A DNA stretch of 64,000 nucleotides from Panopea generosa (taxonomy: Eukaryota > Mollusca > Bivalvia > Adapedonta > Hiatellidae), in NCBI GenBank assembly GCA_029582155.1, contig CM055895.1, positions 62,349,078-62,413,077 on the forward strand, in the 5' to 3' direction. The notes under the pieces were generated by a model. The model was not told the DNA's origin. It did no database searches and saw nothing but the letters and a program-made list of their open reading frames with translations. A program made the translations under genes and the position numbers. Shown here one piece after another: positions 22,261-33,655 of the stretch (positions within the stretch are counted from its first letter, which is position 1; the number at the start of each line of letters is the position of its first letter).

Positions 22261-24770
22261 TCGTCCCTTTTAGTTACAAATTATCATGCACTTATATTAA
22301 TTGCTTTATTAGCTATGCATCTTCTTTCATCTGATCTTGCAACACATAAACTTATCAGTAAAACATTGATTGACTCCATATGGTCAAGCGTGGCTGCCAT
22401 AAAAAGCACATGTATTAACGTAGAACAATTGTGATGTATCTCCTCTTCTAACGTAACATTCTTATTTATATTTAGATTGGCACCATATGTATTAATGCCA
22501 AGAACTAAACAGTTCCAATTTCCAAGTTTAGCATCATTTTCTTACTGTTCTCTATAAAATACGGTACCGAAGGGTATTTGTAATGCATATTACTGAATTT
22601 AGTTTGACTTGACATCATTAATCTTCACCCAGAAAAAACAAATTCAAACAAATCCCTATACCGTTATCAATAATTAAAGTAAGTGCAGAACCATCAAAAA
22701 TAAATTTTCTCTTTATAGTAAAGATACTTCATGATGTAGATGCAAATATTGAACTTAAATGTTTCCACGATTTTCTGTCATTATTAAGCTGACCGTCTAA
22801 ATGTCACGTTTTGTGAAAAGAGATTGACAGACTGACTCTTATTCTCACTTTTTGAAATAAAGAATTACTGGATTTATCTCATTATTGATACGTAGTCTCA
22901 CATTTTGGTCCTAAGCTTAATATTAGAAAGTCCATGAATTACATTTAGGTTTTCCATACAGGTGAATACAAATACACTTACTTAGGATCATCCAAGTTGA
23001 ATATCCTTCTCTTATAGATATTCGAAATGTTTACATCAAAATTGTATATCACCGCTCCAGCTCAATATGTAACTCATAAATGATATCGCTGAAAACGTTA
23101 AATTTTAACGGTAACCTACCTTTAGAAATAAAGTCTTTGATATTTTCTCGGTTTGCAATATGACAGTCTGACATATTACAACAAGTGCTTACATATGATG
23201 AAATTACTTAAAACGCTTGATTAAATACTGGGATAAAAAACGAAAGCCATATGTTTGATCCTGAAAACGAGTAGGTATACCTGCCATGACTGGTTTATAT
23301 AAAATGATATGATATCGTCTGAAAATATTGGAGTAAACGTTTTTAAAAATTAAAAAATGTTATCACAGTAAAAAATGCATAGACTAGTATGATGCACTTG
23401 AAATTATCATTACCAAATCACAAAAAAACACCAACAGTTATGTGGTATATTTACCGATTAGATCGGTTATCAACTTCAATTCCTAAGTTTGTGGATTGCA
23501 TATTTCAAAAGGTGTTATAAAAGTTGATACCAAACGTTGTAATAAAACACTTAAAGTAAAAAAAATAAAAAAATTCGCAGGTTTATTCGGTTAATGTGAC
23601 CGTTTTTCATTTAAGAACTTCGCAAAAATACATAAAAGTAAATAGTGGATAAACTATTTGCGCGAAATATATATATCCAAACAGATATCATGCCTGGTAT
23701 CAAAACCAAAATAAAAAGAAATTCTAATCAGAAACATTTTGTTAAACTATGTATTTAGTACGACATTTAAACCTTAAAGACATTCCATTTCACGTAATAA
23801 AATAAAAAACGCATAAGTGCAATCCTGGTACACTCATATCGTCTCCGAACGCAATTTTTAATTTTATGAACATCGAAACCAAATTGTAATAAAATCTGTA
23901 GTAGCTATAGTCAGTATTTATATATTTGTATGCAAATAAGTAAACATACTAATACAGAACGCAGTCAAATACTTTCTGTAACTTACAATATGATCACAAA
24001 TCAAGGAATATGACTATTGCTAGCTGAGTAGATGAACGTTTGTAATGAGCCACTGCATAGAAATGTTATCTCCCTTAAAGTTGAATATTTCTGATCTACT
24101 ATATCTTTATTGCAGTGACTCATATATTCATAATTAATCCCTATTTACGAAATCACAACTGAAAATTTGATGCTGATACCGTATTTCTAAGCAATTATGT
24201 GTCATTTTAAACTTTGATGGATTGAATTGCACCGTGGACGAATCATTGACATATTGTTACTATAGAAATTGATATGTATCACAAACATATTAAATTAAAA
24301 AAAACACACAAACTTTGTCAAGGTATATTATAATTGCATATCTTGAACCAGTGAAGAATTTGAGACCAGACATGCTGCAGATTTTGTTTTTTTGACTATG
24401 TTTTCGACATAAATGTTACCCTGTGGTTTATGTAATAGTGCAGCGAGAAGTGAACAGAATTAAAACTCCGAGTCTTGTCTGCTATTTTCTTGTTAATAGC
24501 GTAATGTGCTTTAGATAAATAATATCACTACATGTATATAAAATTGCACGTACGTCATGCTAATTATAAGGAAGAGTATCCTTGAAGGCTTTATATAAAA
24601 TGTGCTCGTTGCTTGTAAATTCCCGTCTAAAGAATGTTCAACAAATAAAATTCCGGTTTCCGCATAATATAAAAAAAAGTGTTGCAACCTTTTATTTAAA
24701 GTACATTGTATGTAAATGAAACAAGAAAACTCAAACACACGTTATGCACCCGGTTCTTTAAATGGACCGA
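22261..24770. other. Long AT-rich stretch, nothing supportable
   Basis: No frame above about 75 codons, no tRNA-like core and no tandem array was recognised. Confidence 0.5.
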
Positions 24771-25015
24771 AGAGCTAATTCAAAAGTAGGAATGTAGTGT
24801 GTAAAACGGACCCAGGTCTCCATATTGGGTCCGTTAAATAGCAATGTTAGGAAAGCCAATTTGATCACGTGGATTGGTCAGTTGTTTCAGGGAAAGTTTA
24901 TGTGACGTCACTGTTTACAAAGCGTTCACTAGCTATGAATTGTTGGACATGCATAAAATCCCAGCTTTTTTCATTGGGTAAATAGACTTGATTCTGGGAT
25001 ATACTAACTAGGAAC
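24770..25015 (-). repeat. Dispersed repeat, long copy with hairpin
   Basis: Inverted partner of 21427-21600. It contains a perfect 10-bp hairpin, 'aacggaccca' (24805-24814) against 'tgggtccgtt' (24826-24835), with an 11-nt loop. Its centre carries the promoter-like motif cluster listed next. Confidence 0.7.
24855..24920 (+). promoter_or_regulatory. CCAAT / E-box / CRE / forkhead motif cluster
   Basis: Within 66 bp lie CCAAT (24856-24860), the palindromic E-box CACGTG (24866-24871), an inverted CCAAT (ATTGG, 24873-24877), a full CRE palindrome TGACGTCA (24903-24910) and a forkhead-type TGTTTAC (24912-24918). The paired CCAAT boxes are arranged symmetrically around the E-box. The cluster is 270-340 bp upstream of a possible first exon. 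Motifs are read directly; promoter activity is inferred. Confidence 0.4.
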
Positions 25016-25191
25016 GTGAACCGGCTTCTACTTCGTAACGTTGTCACGTTAATTTGTGTTTTTTTCTAATGCACAACCATGTAACATATACTTAACGATT
25101 TTAGAAAGTTTTTAATTTTTGAACATAATTTTTATCCCCGATTTGCTTTCATTTTTATCGATCCATACGTTTGTGTTTTAAAGCGATAAAC

Positions 25192-25210
25192 ATGAAACTG
25201 AAAAAACAAG
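25192..25210 (+). CDS. Possible minimal first coding exon
   Basis: ATG at 25192 opens six codons (MKLKKQ plus one base), which run directly into a consensus splice donor, 'caag|gtaaga', at 25211. A 5'-proximal motif cluster lies upstream. No second exon could be identified, so this is only a pattern worth testing. Confidence 0.18.
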
Positions 25211-26343
25211 GTAAGAAAGTATTGTCTTGACTTATTTTTCATGTTATATCTAGATTTGATACAATACCCATACGTGCGTTTTTATTGATTTAAGTATATG
25301 TAACATATTGTTAACACTGTTTTATCGCAAATGTAAGATAAAAATGCCCGCTGTGTATACACTCAAGAGATAAAAACGATACAAATCTATATGGGTTTAA
25401 TGAAAAATGGATGGTCACAAATGTAACCATATGGAAATAATGTCCTTTGTGATAATTCTATCATATTTAAATGTTAATGCTCTCCACTTAAATGTGTTTT
25501 GTAATACATACTCATTTTATGCTATGCGTTTGCTATAATACTGTACATTATATGTATGGTGCTGATACAATATTTGTGTTTATATTTGTAGTACTAGTGC
25601 ACTTATAATGTATTGATTAGTGTAACTCTGCCATGAAAGTGTTTGTTTAAGGACTGGTAAAGGGAGAGGCTGAGAGCACTTGTAAAAGTAGTTTTAGATC
25701 TCGATTTCCTGCCGGAAACACAATGCGTTAGTTCTACAATATATGTGCACATAGCGAACATAATACATTATTACATATTACAGCAAAATGCATTACTTGT
25801 GTTACTTTTGTTATCAATGTTTTATTTGTGTTTGTATTATTTTATCACTGCATTATCTTTATTTGTATTGTTATCGTTGCACTATTCTGCCAGACAATTG
25901 CTTCTTAAATATAAATATAAAACATAAAGTGTTTACTCATGAATATTCATGACGTCGATATCAACTATTCCATTGTGTATTATACCATAACGCTCAAAAA
26001 GTAATTGGGAATGAATCAAAATTCAGAGCACATAAGAAATGGTGTTATGGTTTACACTGACAGCTTATTGGATTGCTTTCAACATCAAGAGTGTTTACAA
26101 ACATGTAATTCTTTCATAGACATGCAATATCTGCTTCCAATACTTTATTTAAATCAACATCAAGTGTTTCACATAAAGCAATTGAAGAAGCAATACAAAT
26201 TGTGTACGAGATGCCACAGACGTTACTGATACATCATACAAGATAAAATCAACGACATAAGTGTATAGCCAATCATCAACTCCATATGTAACCACGTGAC
26301 CGGACAATATGTCACACTAGAAGTTTATTGGATCCAATACATT
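25211..26343. other. No confident feature
   Basis: A 74-codon plus frame (26005-26229, 'TDSLLDCFQHQECLQTC') is less hydrophobic than most chance frames here but has no recognisable domain or splice signals; not called. Confidence 0.4.
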
Positions 26344-26421
26344 TACGTATTGTGGTGAAAACCATATTTGACTCGGCGCCTACAGCGTCTCTTCCAATAT
26401 GGTTTTTCACCACACAACGTA
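26344..26421. repeat. Foldback, ~28-bp arms
   Basis: The left arm 26344-26371 ('tacgtattgtggtgaaaacc' onward) matches the reverse complement of the right arm 26394-26421, with about two mismatches and one indel. A 22-nt G+C-rich loop lies between ('ctcggcgcctacagcgtctc'). Confidence 0.85.
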
Positions 26422-26422
26422 C

Positions 26423-26450
26423 TTGTACAATATATTTCCATATTGTACAA
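26423..26450. repeat. Perfect 11-bp inverted repeat, 6-nt loop
   Basis: 'ttgtacaatat' (26423-26433) and 'atattgtacaa' (26440-26450) directly abut the larger foldback. Confidence 0.9.
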
Positions 26451-28045
26451 AACACTGTAAAATAACTTTATATTATATAATGTAGAGGATTATCAGCTGA
26501 CCAAGGTGTGTTAGCCATAGTAAGCATCGCGTCATAAAACTGTCATAATGTCGATTTATTCAGCTAAGACAGTGTTACTGATATCGAGTGATATTTAAAA
26601 CAAGTATGTTAGCATGCAGGTTATGGCATAGGCCATTGACATAGCAGTAAGTATTAGTTTAGAGAGATGGTTTAATCTGTGTACGGGGTGTAAAGTGCGT
26701 TTTTGTATATTGCAACATGTCTCATGGATAGAGTATCTCTCGTCCGCAGTGCGCAAACAATTTCATGATTTTTCTCTCGTGTGCGTATGTGCGTGCACGA
26801 GTATGTGTGCAATGTTTAAAAGACCAGTGATACATTTTGTATTTCAATTAAAATGTTACAAATACCTTAAATGTGTATATTTGCTTTATGTGTGCGTTTT
26901 TGATTATGTGTACACTCTAGTATCTGTTTTTACTTTGCATTTGTGTCATATTTCAAATATGGATATAACTACAACATATACATATGTATGTACTAAAATC
27001 TGATTACAAGAATGCTTTCTATTCAAACATTGACATTTCAGATTAATTTCATAACACGAAACATAATGAATCTATTAAACATCAAAATATAATAGAATAT
27101 ATCAGAGTTAACAGCACATATATTGACGTACAGTCTTAGTGACATGTGCATTACGTTACAAAAAGAGATTATACGATTAATTCAATAGAAACGATGGGAC
27201 CCATATCTGTACGAAATGGCTTTATTCGTGATTACAATATATGACAAAGCCAGCATAACATATGGCACATTGACAAATTAGCATACTAGTCGCTTATGTT
27301 ATCGGATGAATGTGAATTGACTGCACCAGTTGTTGTTTGTATAATTGCTTTTGCTCGGATCACATTGAATTCATTAACGTTATATAATTTCTAAAGAAAT
27401 ATGCTCCTATCAAACATGATAAAAGTTTGTACAATACATGCACTAATTTGAAACGTGACCATGTCCAGTTTAATAAAAGACAATGCCTCACCAAAACTCA
27501 TTAATAAAAGCGGTTTGTTTAACATTGAAACATTTATTTAATCATGTGCTAATTCATCCAATTTGCTACCTATATACTGTTGATAATCAGCAATGAAAGA
27601 GAGGAACATTATTTTACTGTTGTTCTTAAAATATACAAAATCAATCGTGAAAAACACATTTTCAATTTAATATAAGTAAAACAAAACACACTGTCTAATA
27701 TAATGGACATTAATGGGTTTTGTTATTAAATATTGAATACATTGCCTTTCTTTTATTCATACTGAGAGTAAAGAATGTATTGTATTTAGTTGTCTTTTAA
27801 GCAAATAATCCATTGTTTTTGATAATTCATTTCATCAAATCATTTGAAACACTAATGACTCAACTTAGATTGAAATGGAACGTTCAAAGATAATCAATAA
27901 GTGTGCATTTAACTTAATAAAACTTCAGAAAAAAAACCTTTTCAATTCTTATTTAAGTTGTTTTACTGAGTTTATATGTGCACGAGTAGCTGATATATAT
28001 TTAAACAAACAAGGTACCGCTGTGACGTGACATCTCCTGATAAGT
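26451..28045. other. No confident feature
   Basis: A 102-codon plus frame (26695-27003) lies in TG-rich DNA and reads as Cys/Tyr/Val-rich low-complexity peptide; not called. Confidence 0.45.
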
Positions 28046-28047
28046 TG

Positions 28048-28200
28048 AACTCATTGCATATAAAATGGCAACATCGGTCGTGGGTTCGATCCTCCCCATG
28101 GCATTGTCTGAGATACTTAAAGTATGACTGTGTTCATTGTGCTGTTCTTATGTCGAATCACTGTACAGATTTGAAATACCGCATTATGATAACTATTCAA
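28048..28200 (+). mobile_element. SINE fragment (tRNA-like 3' half)
   Basis: 'ggtcgtgggttcgatcctcc' at about 28075-28094 is a tRNA T-arm with box B, close to the SINE-2 head at 42015. The non-tRNA sequence that follows ('gcattgtctgagatacttaa') has no second copy in the window. Box A is not convincing, so the copy is 5'-decayed. Confidence 0.45.
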
Positions 28201-28224
28201 GCTGTTAGCCATACAAATGATTGA

Positions 28225-29040
28225 TACAATACATATTTTTTAAAGAATAGATTTTACCTCGTATAACGTCTACAACAGTTAAACAATAATAAACTGCTAC
28301 TTCCATTTCTAAGCTCTTTTAGGACGGCGAGACAGACTGTTATATTGTTATCGACTTATATGAGGTATGCCTATATATATATATATGTAAAGTGGATGCT
28401 TCTGTAAAAGGAACTTTCTGTTCTTTGAATAGCACATACTGTCATGTGAGATACGATTTAAAGTATATCCAGTACTATATATACGAGTATGTGTGGCAAT
28501 AATTAAGTGTGAACAACCACGCATATTTCCGACCAGATTACAGCACCTGGCTACAAACCATTGACACAAGACTTCGGAATCAACCATCTCAAAATAATGG
28601 ATTTCGAACCATAATTTACATACAAGAGTCAAACACGTAACATCTGGAATGTAGGGACACATTACATCATATGTATATTTACGCAAAGGCTAAGATTCCT
28701 CAGATCTTGAAGACTTTGCTTAATTTAACGCATATATTTGTCACACTAATGTTTTGTGGAAATGAGGTTTGGACATTTCCAAGTCCGATATAAGTGTTAC
28801 TACAAAGTTGAATTTTGTTATTTGTTCGATATAATATAAGGTATAGAATTTCCATGGTAAAATAAGAAATCCACATAGATTTTTTAAAAAAAATTTTCAT
28901 ATCAGGAATGTGAACCAACATAAAATGCACAATAACTGGACGTTTAAGTTATTGGATTTTCAATTCGAATCGGATTTGAATACCTGATATCATTAGTCAT
29001 TTATAACGGTATTTATTTTTCGTTATTAATATTAGTCTCG
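28225..29040. other. No feature beyond a short (TA)n run
   Basis: A short TA run lies at about 28370-28386. The 112-codon minus frame 28348-28686 crosses it and is not supported otherwise. Confidence 0.4.
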
Positions 29041-29044
29041 AATC

Positions 29045-29175
29045 AGTATGACCGTGTATGTTAACGGGTGGTAAAACTTCATTCATTCATTCATTCATTC
29101 ATTCATTCATTCATTCATTCATTCATTCATTCATATATCATTCATTCATTAATTTTATTATTAATTTTTTCATTC
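29045..29175 (+). repeat. SINE 3' end with expanded (ATTC)n tail
   Basis: 'gttaacgggtggtaaaact' resembles the SINE-5 3' end ('cagggcgttaaccccc' at 47200). It runs straight into about 15 ATTC units at 29079-29131, then decayed units to about 29175. It is probably a 5'-truncated SINE whose tail has expanded. Confidence 0.7.
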
Positions 29176-29179
29176 ATTC

Positions 29180-31690
29180 AGTATGTCATTGGCGTCGTCA
29201 CACTTTCGTAAAAGGACGTTGTAAAAGTGTCACCAAATGGACATAAAGTTCGCCTTAAATATTGATTTGTGTAACAAAGACGGATTTACAGTTGTTATGA
29301 CCTGCGACCATGTACGAGCAAATCACCATAAATGTCAGGTAAAGAATTACCACGCCATCAAGTTGTTTTCAATCGATATCCCTTTTACAAACGAAGTGGA
29401 ATTTCTCAAATGCGTTACGTATTTCACAACAAGATAGTATTGTTTAAGGACGGGTAGTGTTATGTTTGAGCAGATCTTGTAAACATATTACTTTCGTTTA
29501 GAAAATGAATACATTAATAGATGTAACCACGATATGATGTCAGTACGGTGTGAAGCGAATCGATGACAGTACAATTTCCAAAATATTTTATTATAGTTTT
29601 AACTAAAGAAACCAGCATCCCCTAATATTAGAACCAGAAGCTCCAGAACTTAATTATTTCTGAGAAGCCCGCTTTTAAGTTAACGTGAATGTAGAACGAG
29701 ACTATTAATTCCCCAAGTATTACATATACTATGGTTTATTGGGGAACAGCAGGCGTATATCATAGAATGATTGCCATGGTTCATTTTAAAACAAAATGGA
29801 ATTTTTAATGATATACTAGTTAAAGGCTTTCAAATTGTGCAGGTAGAAGAGATAACTGCAACGTACATGTAAATTAAAACAAAGCTGCTTAATTAGGCCG
29901 TCTGTGGTATAAGCAGAAGGACTGACTGCATAGGAGAATTTCACGGCGAGTAAATGCATTACAAAATCTACTGAAAGACAGTCAGTAAAAATTTGTTCAA
30001 TGTGAAATCTCCATTTTCTCATTTGCAGCATAGGTAAATTATTAAGTTGTTAATAAATGATTAAGCTAATACGTTCAGTGCATTTCAGAATATGGCTAAA
30101 AGCTCTTTTTTTTATTTAATTATGTGAGTGTAAGATACTGATGCGTAAAAGGGTCGTACTTCAAGCTAAATCACGAACTACCGTCTGCTTACATTCCGTA
30201 TCAACAAACGGTAGGTAGCATTCGAGCTTTCAAATGATACGCTTGGTTAATTGACTACTAGCTTTGCCTGAATGTGATGGAAAATGATAAATAATAATTG
30301 GAATGATGAAATCAGATGCCGATACCAGTCTTCGATGGGGATTGAACTTACAAAATGAAAACATTTTCAACGGTTTATGCAACATTCAAAAGTCAATGGT
30401 AATCATACGAATTGCAATACCTATTGTTGATAATACTGGTAAACTTTGCAGTCACAATTACAGAATCGAGTATCTACTCCTTTTAATCGTCGTTAACCCA
30501 AAAGCAACACAGCTGACTATATAAGGGTCATGATGGTCAACCACTAGATATACAATCTTTCAGAATCAAAGAGTATCATATCTTGATAAATTTCTAGTGT
30601 CTTAGGAAAAAAGTCTGCAAATTGACCATGATTCTTATCTCACCATAACTAAAGCCGTGTAAACACACAACGTTTCAACGGAAGGTTCAACGGAAGTGTT
30701 TTAGATGGGTATTGTCATTACTAATGAGAGGAAAATAACCTGGTAGTAGTAGAATCAATAAAAGTTCACAAGTTATTTGTGATGATAATACAGATTGTCG
30801 TTGGTTGCAGAACTGTCATTTGACCTTTTTTGAAATGGATATGCTAGTCTAAAGTGAGAATGTCACGATTTTATACAGAAACAAAAAACAAAGACAATGT
30901 TTAAACAGGCCTAATATACGTTATAGAAATGGTTGGAAAACAAGCCGTGACAATGGGAAATTGATATTTCGTGTCTGTTTTCACCATATCAGATATCATG
31001 TTAGTAACCAAATATTTTATTGACGTTTCATATTCCAGTGCATCTGTTAAACAATTATTTTGAAATATATATTTACTCGGCATCGGTGTCCAATGCAGAA
31101 TCGTTTACGTAGGCGTATGAATCACGTACATGAAAATGGAATAACCGGTATTGGTGCTGGTTGTTTCAACGTAGTATCTATTTAACAGAAAATGAGGGCT
31201 GAGTGTATTTAGTTTGTTGGGAATTTATGATAAACACAATGTTACACATTTTCTCGTAGCATGTATTTTGTTAGTTTATCTATCATTTCTAATCACGATT
31301 TACATATATCTAGATTTGAAACTAGATAAAAGCAGAAATGTTTCATATTAGGTAAGCTCGAGTTACCATATTAGAGATAGTAACTTTAATAAATTCTATT
31401 AATTTATTTTTTAAATAAATACAATACGGATACGTACCTTTGCTCGGGAAGCAACATAGGAGTATACAATTTCAAAATTGACTGTGTATCATTTATAATA
31501 CAAGTACTATATTAACCTAGACCAAAAACTCAATACTCAATTCCCTTTTTATCAATAAGAAGCGACAATTTGAGTGATAATTTACTGAAACTCTGCAGTT
31601 CTGCACGTATCAAGGTTTTAGATTTATTCTGCATATTCATTTATAAGTGATGATTTGGTTATCTATATGTTAATTTGTTGTTTTTGTACA
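29180..31690. other. Long stretch, no confident gene
   Basis: The frame 29237-29437 (66 codons, 'MTCDHVRANHHKC') contains a possible donor ('cag|gtaaag', 29338) and is somewhat hydrophilic, but nothing links it to other exons. Frames at 29816-30031, 30303-30524 and 30901-31083 are unsupported. Confidence 0.4.
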
Positions 31691-31694
31691 CGTA

Positions 31695-31790
31695 ACGTTT
31701 ACCTGGAATCTTCCTTCCTGTTAGCGTCGAATAACCTATAATGTGTTTGAACGCCGTAAAATCCCATTCATTCATTCATTCTTTATTTTT
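31695..31790 (+). mobile_element. SINE 3' end, plus orientation, (CATT)n tail
   Basis: 'ataatgtgtttgaacgccgt' followed by 'aaaatcccattcattcattc' matches the SINE-5-type 3' end and tail. It meets an oppositely oriented SINE-5 copy at the tail. Confidence 0.6.
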
Positions 31791-32030
31791 GAATATCTTT
31801 CAAAGACAATTTAGACATATTTCAAGGTTTTTGTAGCATATCAAATTTTACTGGTGAAGGAATCCCTCAGAGTGAATATGAGTCTGAATCTGAATCGACG
31901 TCAATCCGCAAGTAACCGACATACTTTCTCCCACTATGTTTTCAGAACGAGTGGGATTCTTACATACGATCTCAGCGGTGAGAAGTAAATGCTCTTGAGG
32001 CGGCGCCTCAGAAACTTGACCGCGCTCTTA
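31790..32030 (-). mobile_element. SINE-5 copy (minus)
   Basis: Read on the minus strand, the decayed Leu-type tRNA head ('aggcgccgcctcaagagca', 'cttctcaccgctgagatcgt', 'aatcccactcgttc') lies at about 32025-31940. The body follows ('ggttacttgcggat', 'gattccttcaccagt', 'gatatgc', 'accttgaaatatgt') to about 31795. It aligns with 46976-47215. Confidence 0.75.
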
Positions 32031-32031
32031 A

Positions 32032-32457
32032 ACTGCAATAACAGAAGTGCCTAACCGTCCTCGCCTTCCTCACCATTTTAATAAATGGAGACGTAAATAT
32101 GCTTACACAATTATGTCTCAACAACCAAAAGGAAGAACGTGTTCACAGAAGCCGGAGAATAATCATAAAACTACAGACGGAGACGTGGAACTGAATCTAA
32201 GAGTTTACCCCGTTTAGAGGTGTACATGTAGGTCAATACTGTCATGCTGTATTCCCGAGTGCTTCCTATGTCCCACAACCAAAAGGGGTAAACATGGTAG
32301 CTGTAAATGTACCAACCCCACAGAAATTCGCATTTGCATGCAATACCTTGTGGACGGATTACAACGTGAGCAAAATTTTATAGGTGGACCTTATAAACGA
32401 ATTCCGTTATGCATAAACAATTTACAGGTATTTCTTATAAATAGATTTACTTTTTCA
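32032..32457 (+). pseudogene. Broken coding-like frame, unidentified
   Basis: One reading frame is open from 32032 to 32457 apart from a single TAG at 32215-32217, giving 61 and 80 codons. It lies in DNA clearly richer in G+C than the surroundings. The first part is basic and hydrophilic ('VPNRPRLPHHFNKWRRKY'). The second has many cysteines ('ECFLCPTTKRGKHGSCKC'). I do not recognise the family. No start codon context or splice site was convincing; a SINE abuts the 5' side. It could be an exon remnant of a host gene or of a mobile element, or a coincidence of composition. The final codons overlap the 56-bp segment that also interrupts the 63-bp array downstream. Confidence 0.3.
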
Positions 32458-32475
32458 TAGCACAAACTATTTAAC
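32419..32475. repeat. 56-bp segment shared with the 63-bp array
   Basis: 'tttacaggtatttcttat' through 'catagcacaaactattta' recurs at about 34538-34592 and 34788-34842, inside the minisatellite. Confidence 0.9.
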
Positions 32476-32649
32476 AGCGTATTTGGTTATTTTCTTCGTT
32501 TTTATGTTAATCCATGTTTTACAAAAGACACCTGGTGCCGAGTTATTAATTCTATTGCAAATTACTCCGTTGTTATTTCATCTACGTCATCATACCAAAG
32601 ATTGAAAAAAAGCCCCAACTGATACTAGATGTTTCCTTGCATTGCGTTT

Positions 32650-32855
32650 ATCATTTAGAGAGTATTTCTAGGTCTAGTTGGATAGGTGTTGGTAAAATGC
32701 GTCCTGGTAGGTGGGACATCATACCATGTGTCTGCCGCATTATACTCAAGTGTGGCAGCGCTGAGAATAATGTCTCAAGTAGACACCGTCGCGATATGAC
32801 TGCATAAAGTGTTGACCGCGACGCTAAACTCCATACAACAACTACAACAATGCAT
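32650..32855 (+). mobile_element. SINE-3 body, headless copy
   Basis: It aligns with 51640-51840 and with the minus strand of 17565-17720. Landmarks are 'aggtctagttgg', 'gggacat', 'atgtgtct.c.gcat', 'gcagcgct.agaataatgtct', 'agtagacaccgtcgcgatat' and 'gacgctaaact'. No tRNA head was found upstream. Confidence 0.75.
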
Positions 32856-33655
32856 CTATGTCATCATACTATTTAAATACAATTTGCAATAAATGCTCAA
32901 AACCACATTTTACATTTTAGTTTACGATATTTATAAATATTGACTATTTTATATTCGGATACAACGCAACGCTAATGCCACTGTCATAATAATTAATTAA
33001 TTTGAATTACGAGTTAATTAACTATCCACATAGTTTGTTAACTATATCTGAAATACGAATTCAATGCAATGTTTCAAATGTATTTTAGATTTGGGTACGT
33101 ATCGCATCTGTTATTTTTATTGGAACGAAGTATTTTGCAAAAAGAATTTATAATTATTTTGTCTACTATTCTCAGTTTTCATCTCGTTTTCCTTATCAGT
33201 GATGGGCACGAAAATAGCGGTGATAAAATACCCCAAATGGTGCCAAAAGAAACATTTGTATGTGTAGAGCATTAGGAGTGTTCAATAACTTAACACTTTG
33301 TTATCCCACACGCGGATAATTAAAGCGAACGGTTGCAACCTTACATTATAGAATTTTTCGCATTTTCAACTGCAGCAAAAACAGTTATAACGCCCGTGTT
33401 AAAACAGTATTAAGCTTTTAGTCTGACACAACCATCTGAAACACTTTGCCACAATGTGTACACTGTTAATAAAGTATAAAGGGGGAAAACCAGTACATTA
33501 TTTGGAAACGTAAACAAGTAAATGTTATTGCATGTAAAAGCTTTTTCAATTTAAAAGCATTCTACAATATGTGTATACATGGGTGATAATTCTTTTCACA
33601 GTTTTCACTGAAAGTTGAATTTTTTGAAACATTCGGTGGATAGCACTAGATTAAT
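32856..33655. other. AT-rich DNA, no feature seen
   Basis: A 68-codon plus frame (33069-33275) shows a hydrophobic stretch but no recognisable domain; not called. Confidence 0.4.

Noticed and set aside
26695-27003. 102-codon plus frame
   Set aside because: Low-complexity TG-rich DNA, Cys/Val/Tyr-rich peptide, and no splice or start support.
29079-29131. CRISPR-like array
   Set aside because: The repeat is a plain (ATTC)n microsatellite without spacers, in eukaryotic sequence.
29237-29437. 66-codon plus frame with an internal donor-like site
   Set aside because: One donor match is weak evidence, and no homology or partner exon was found.
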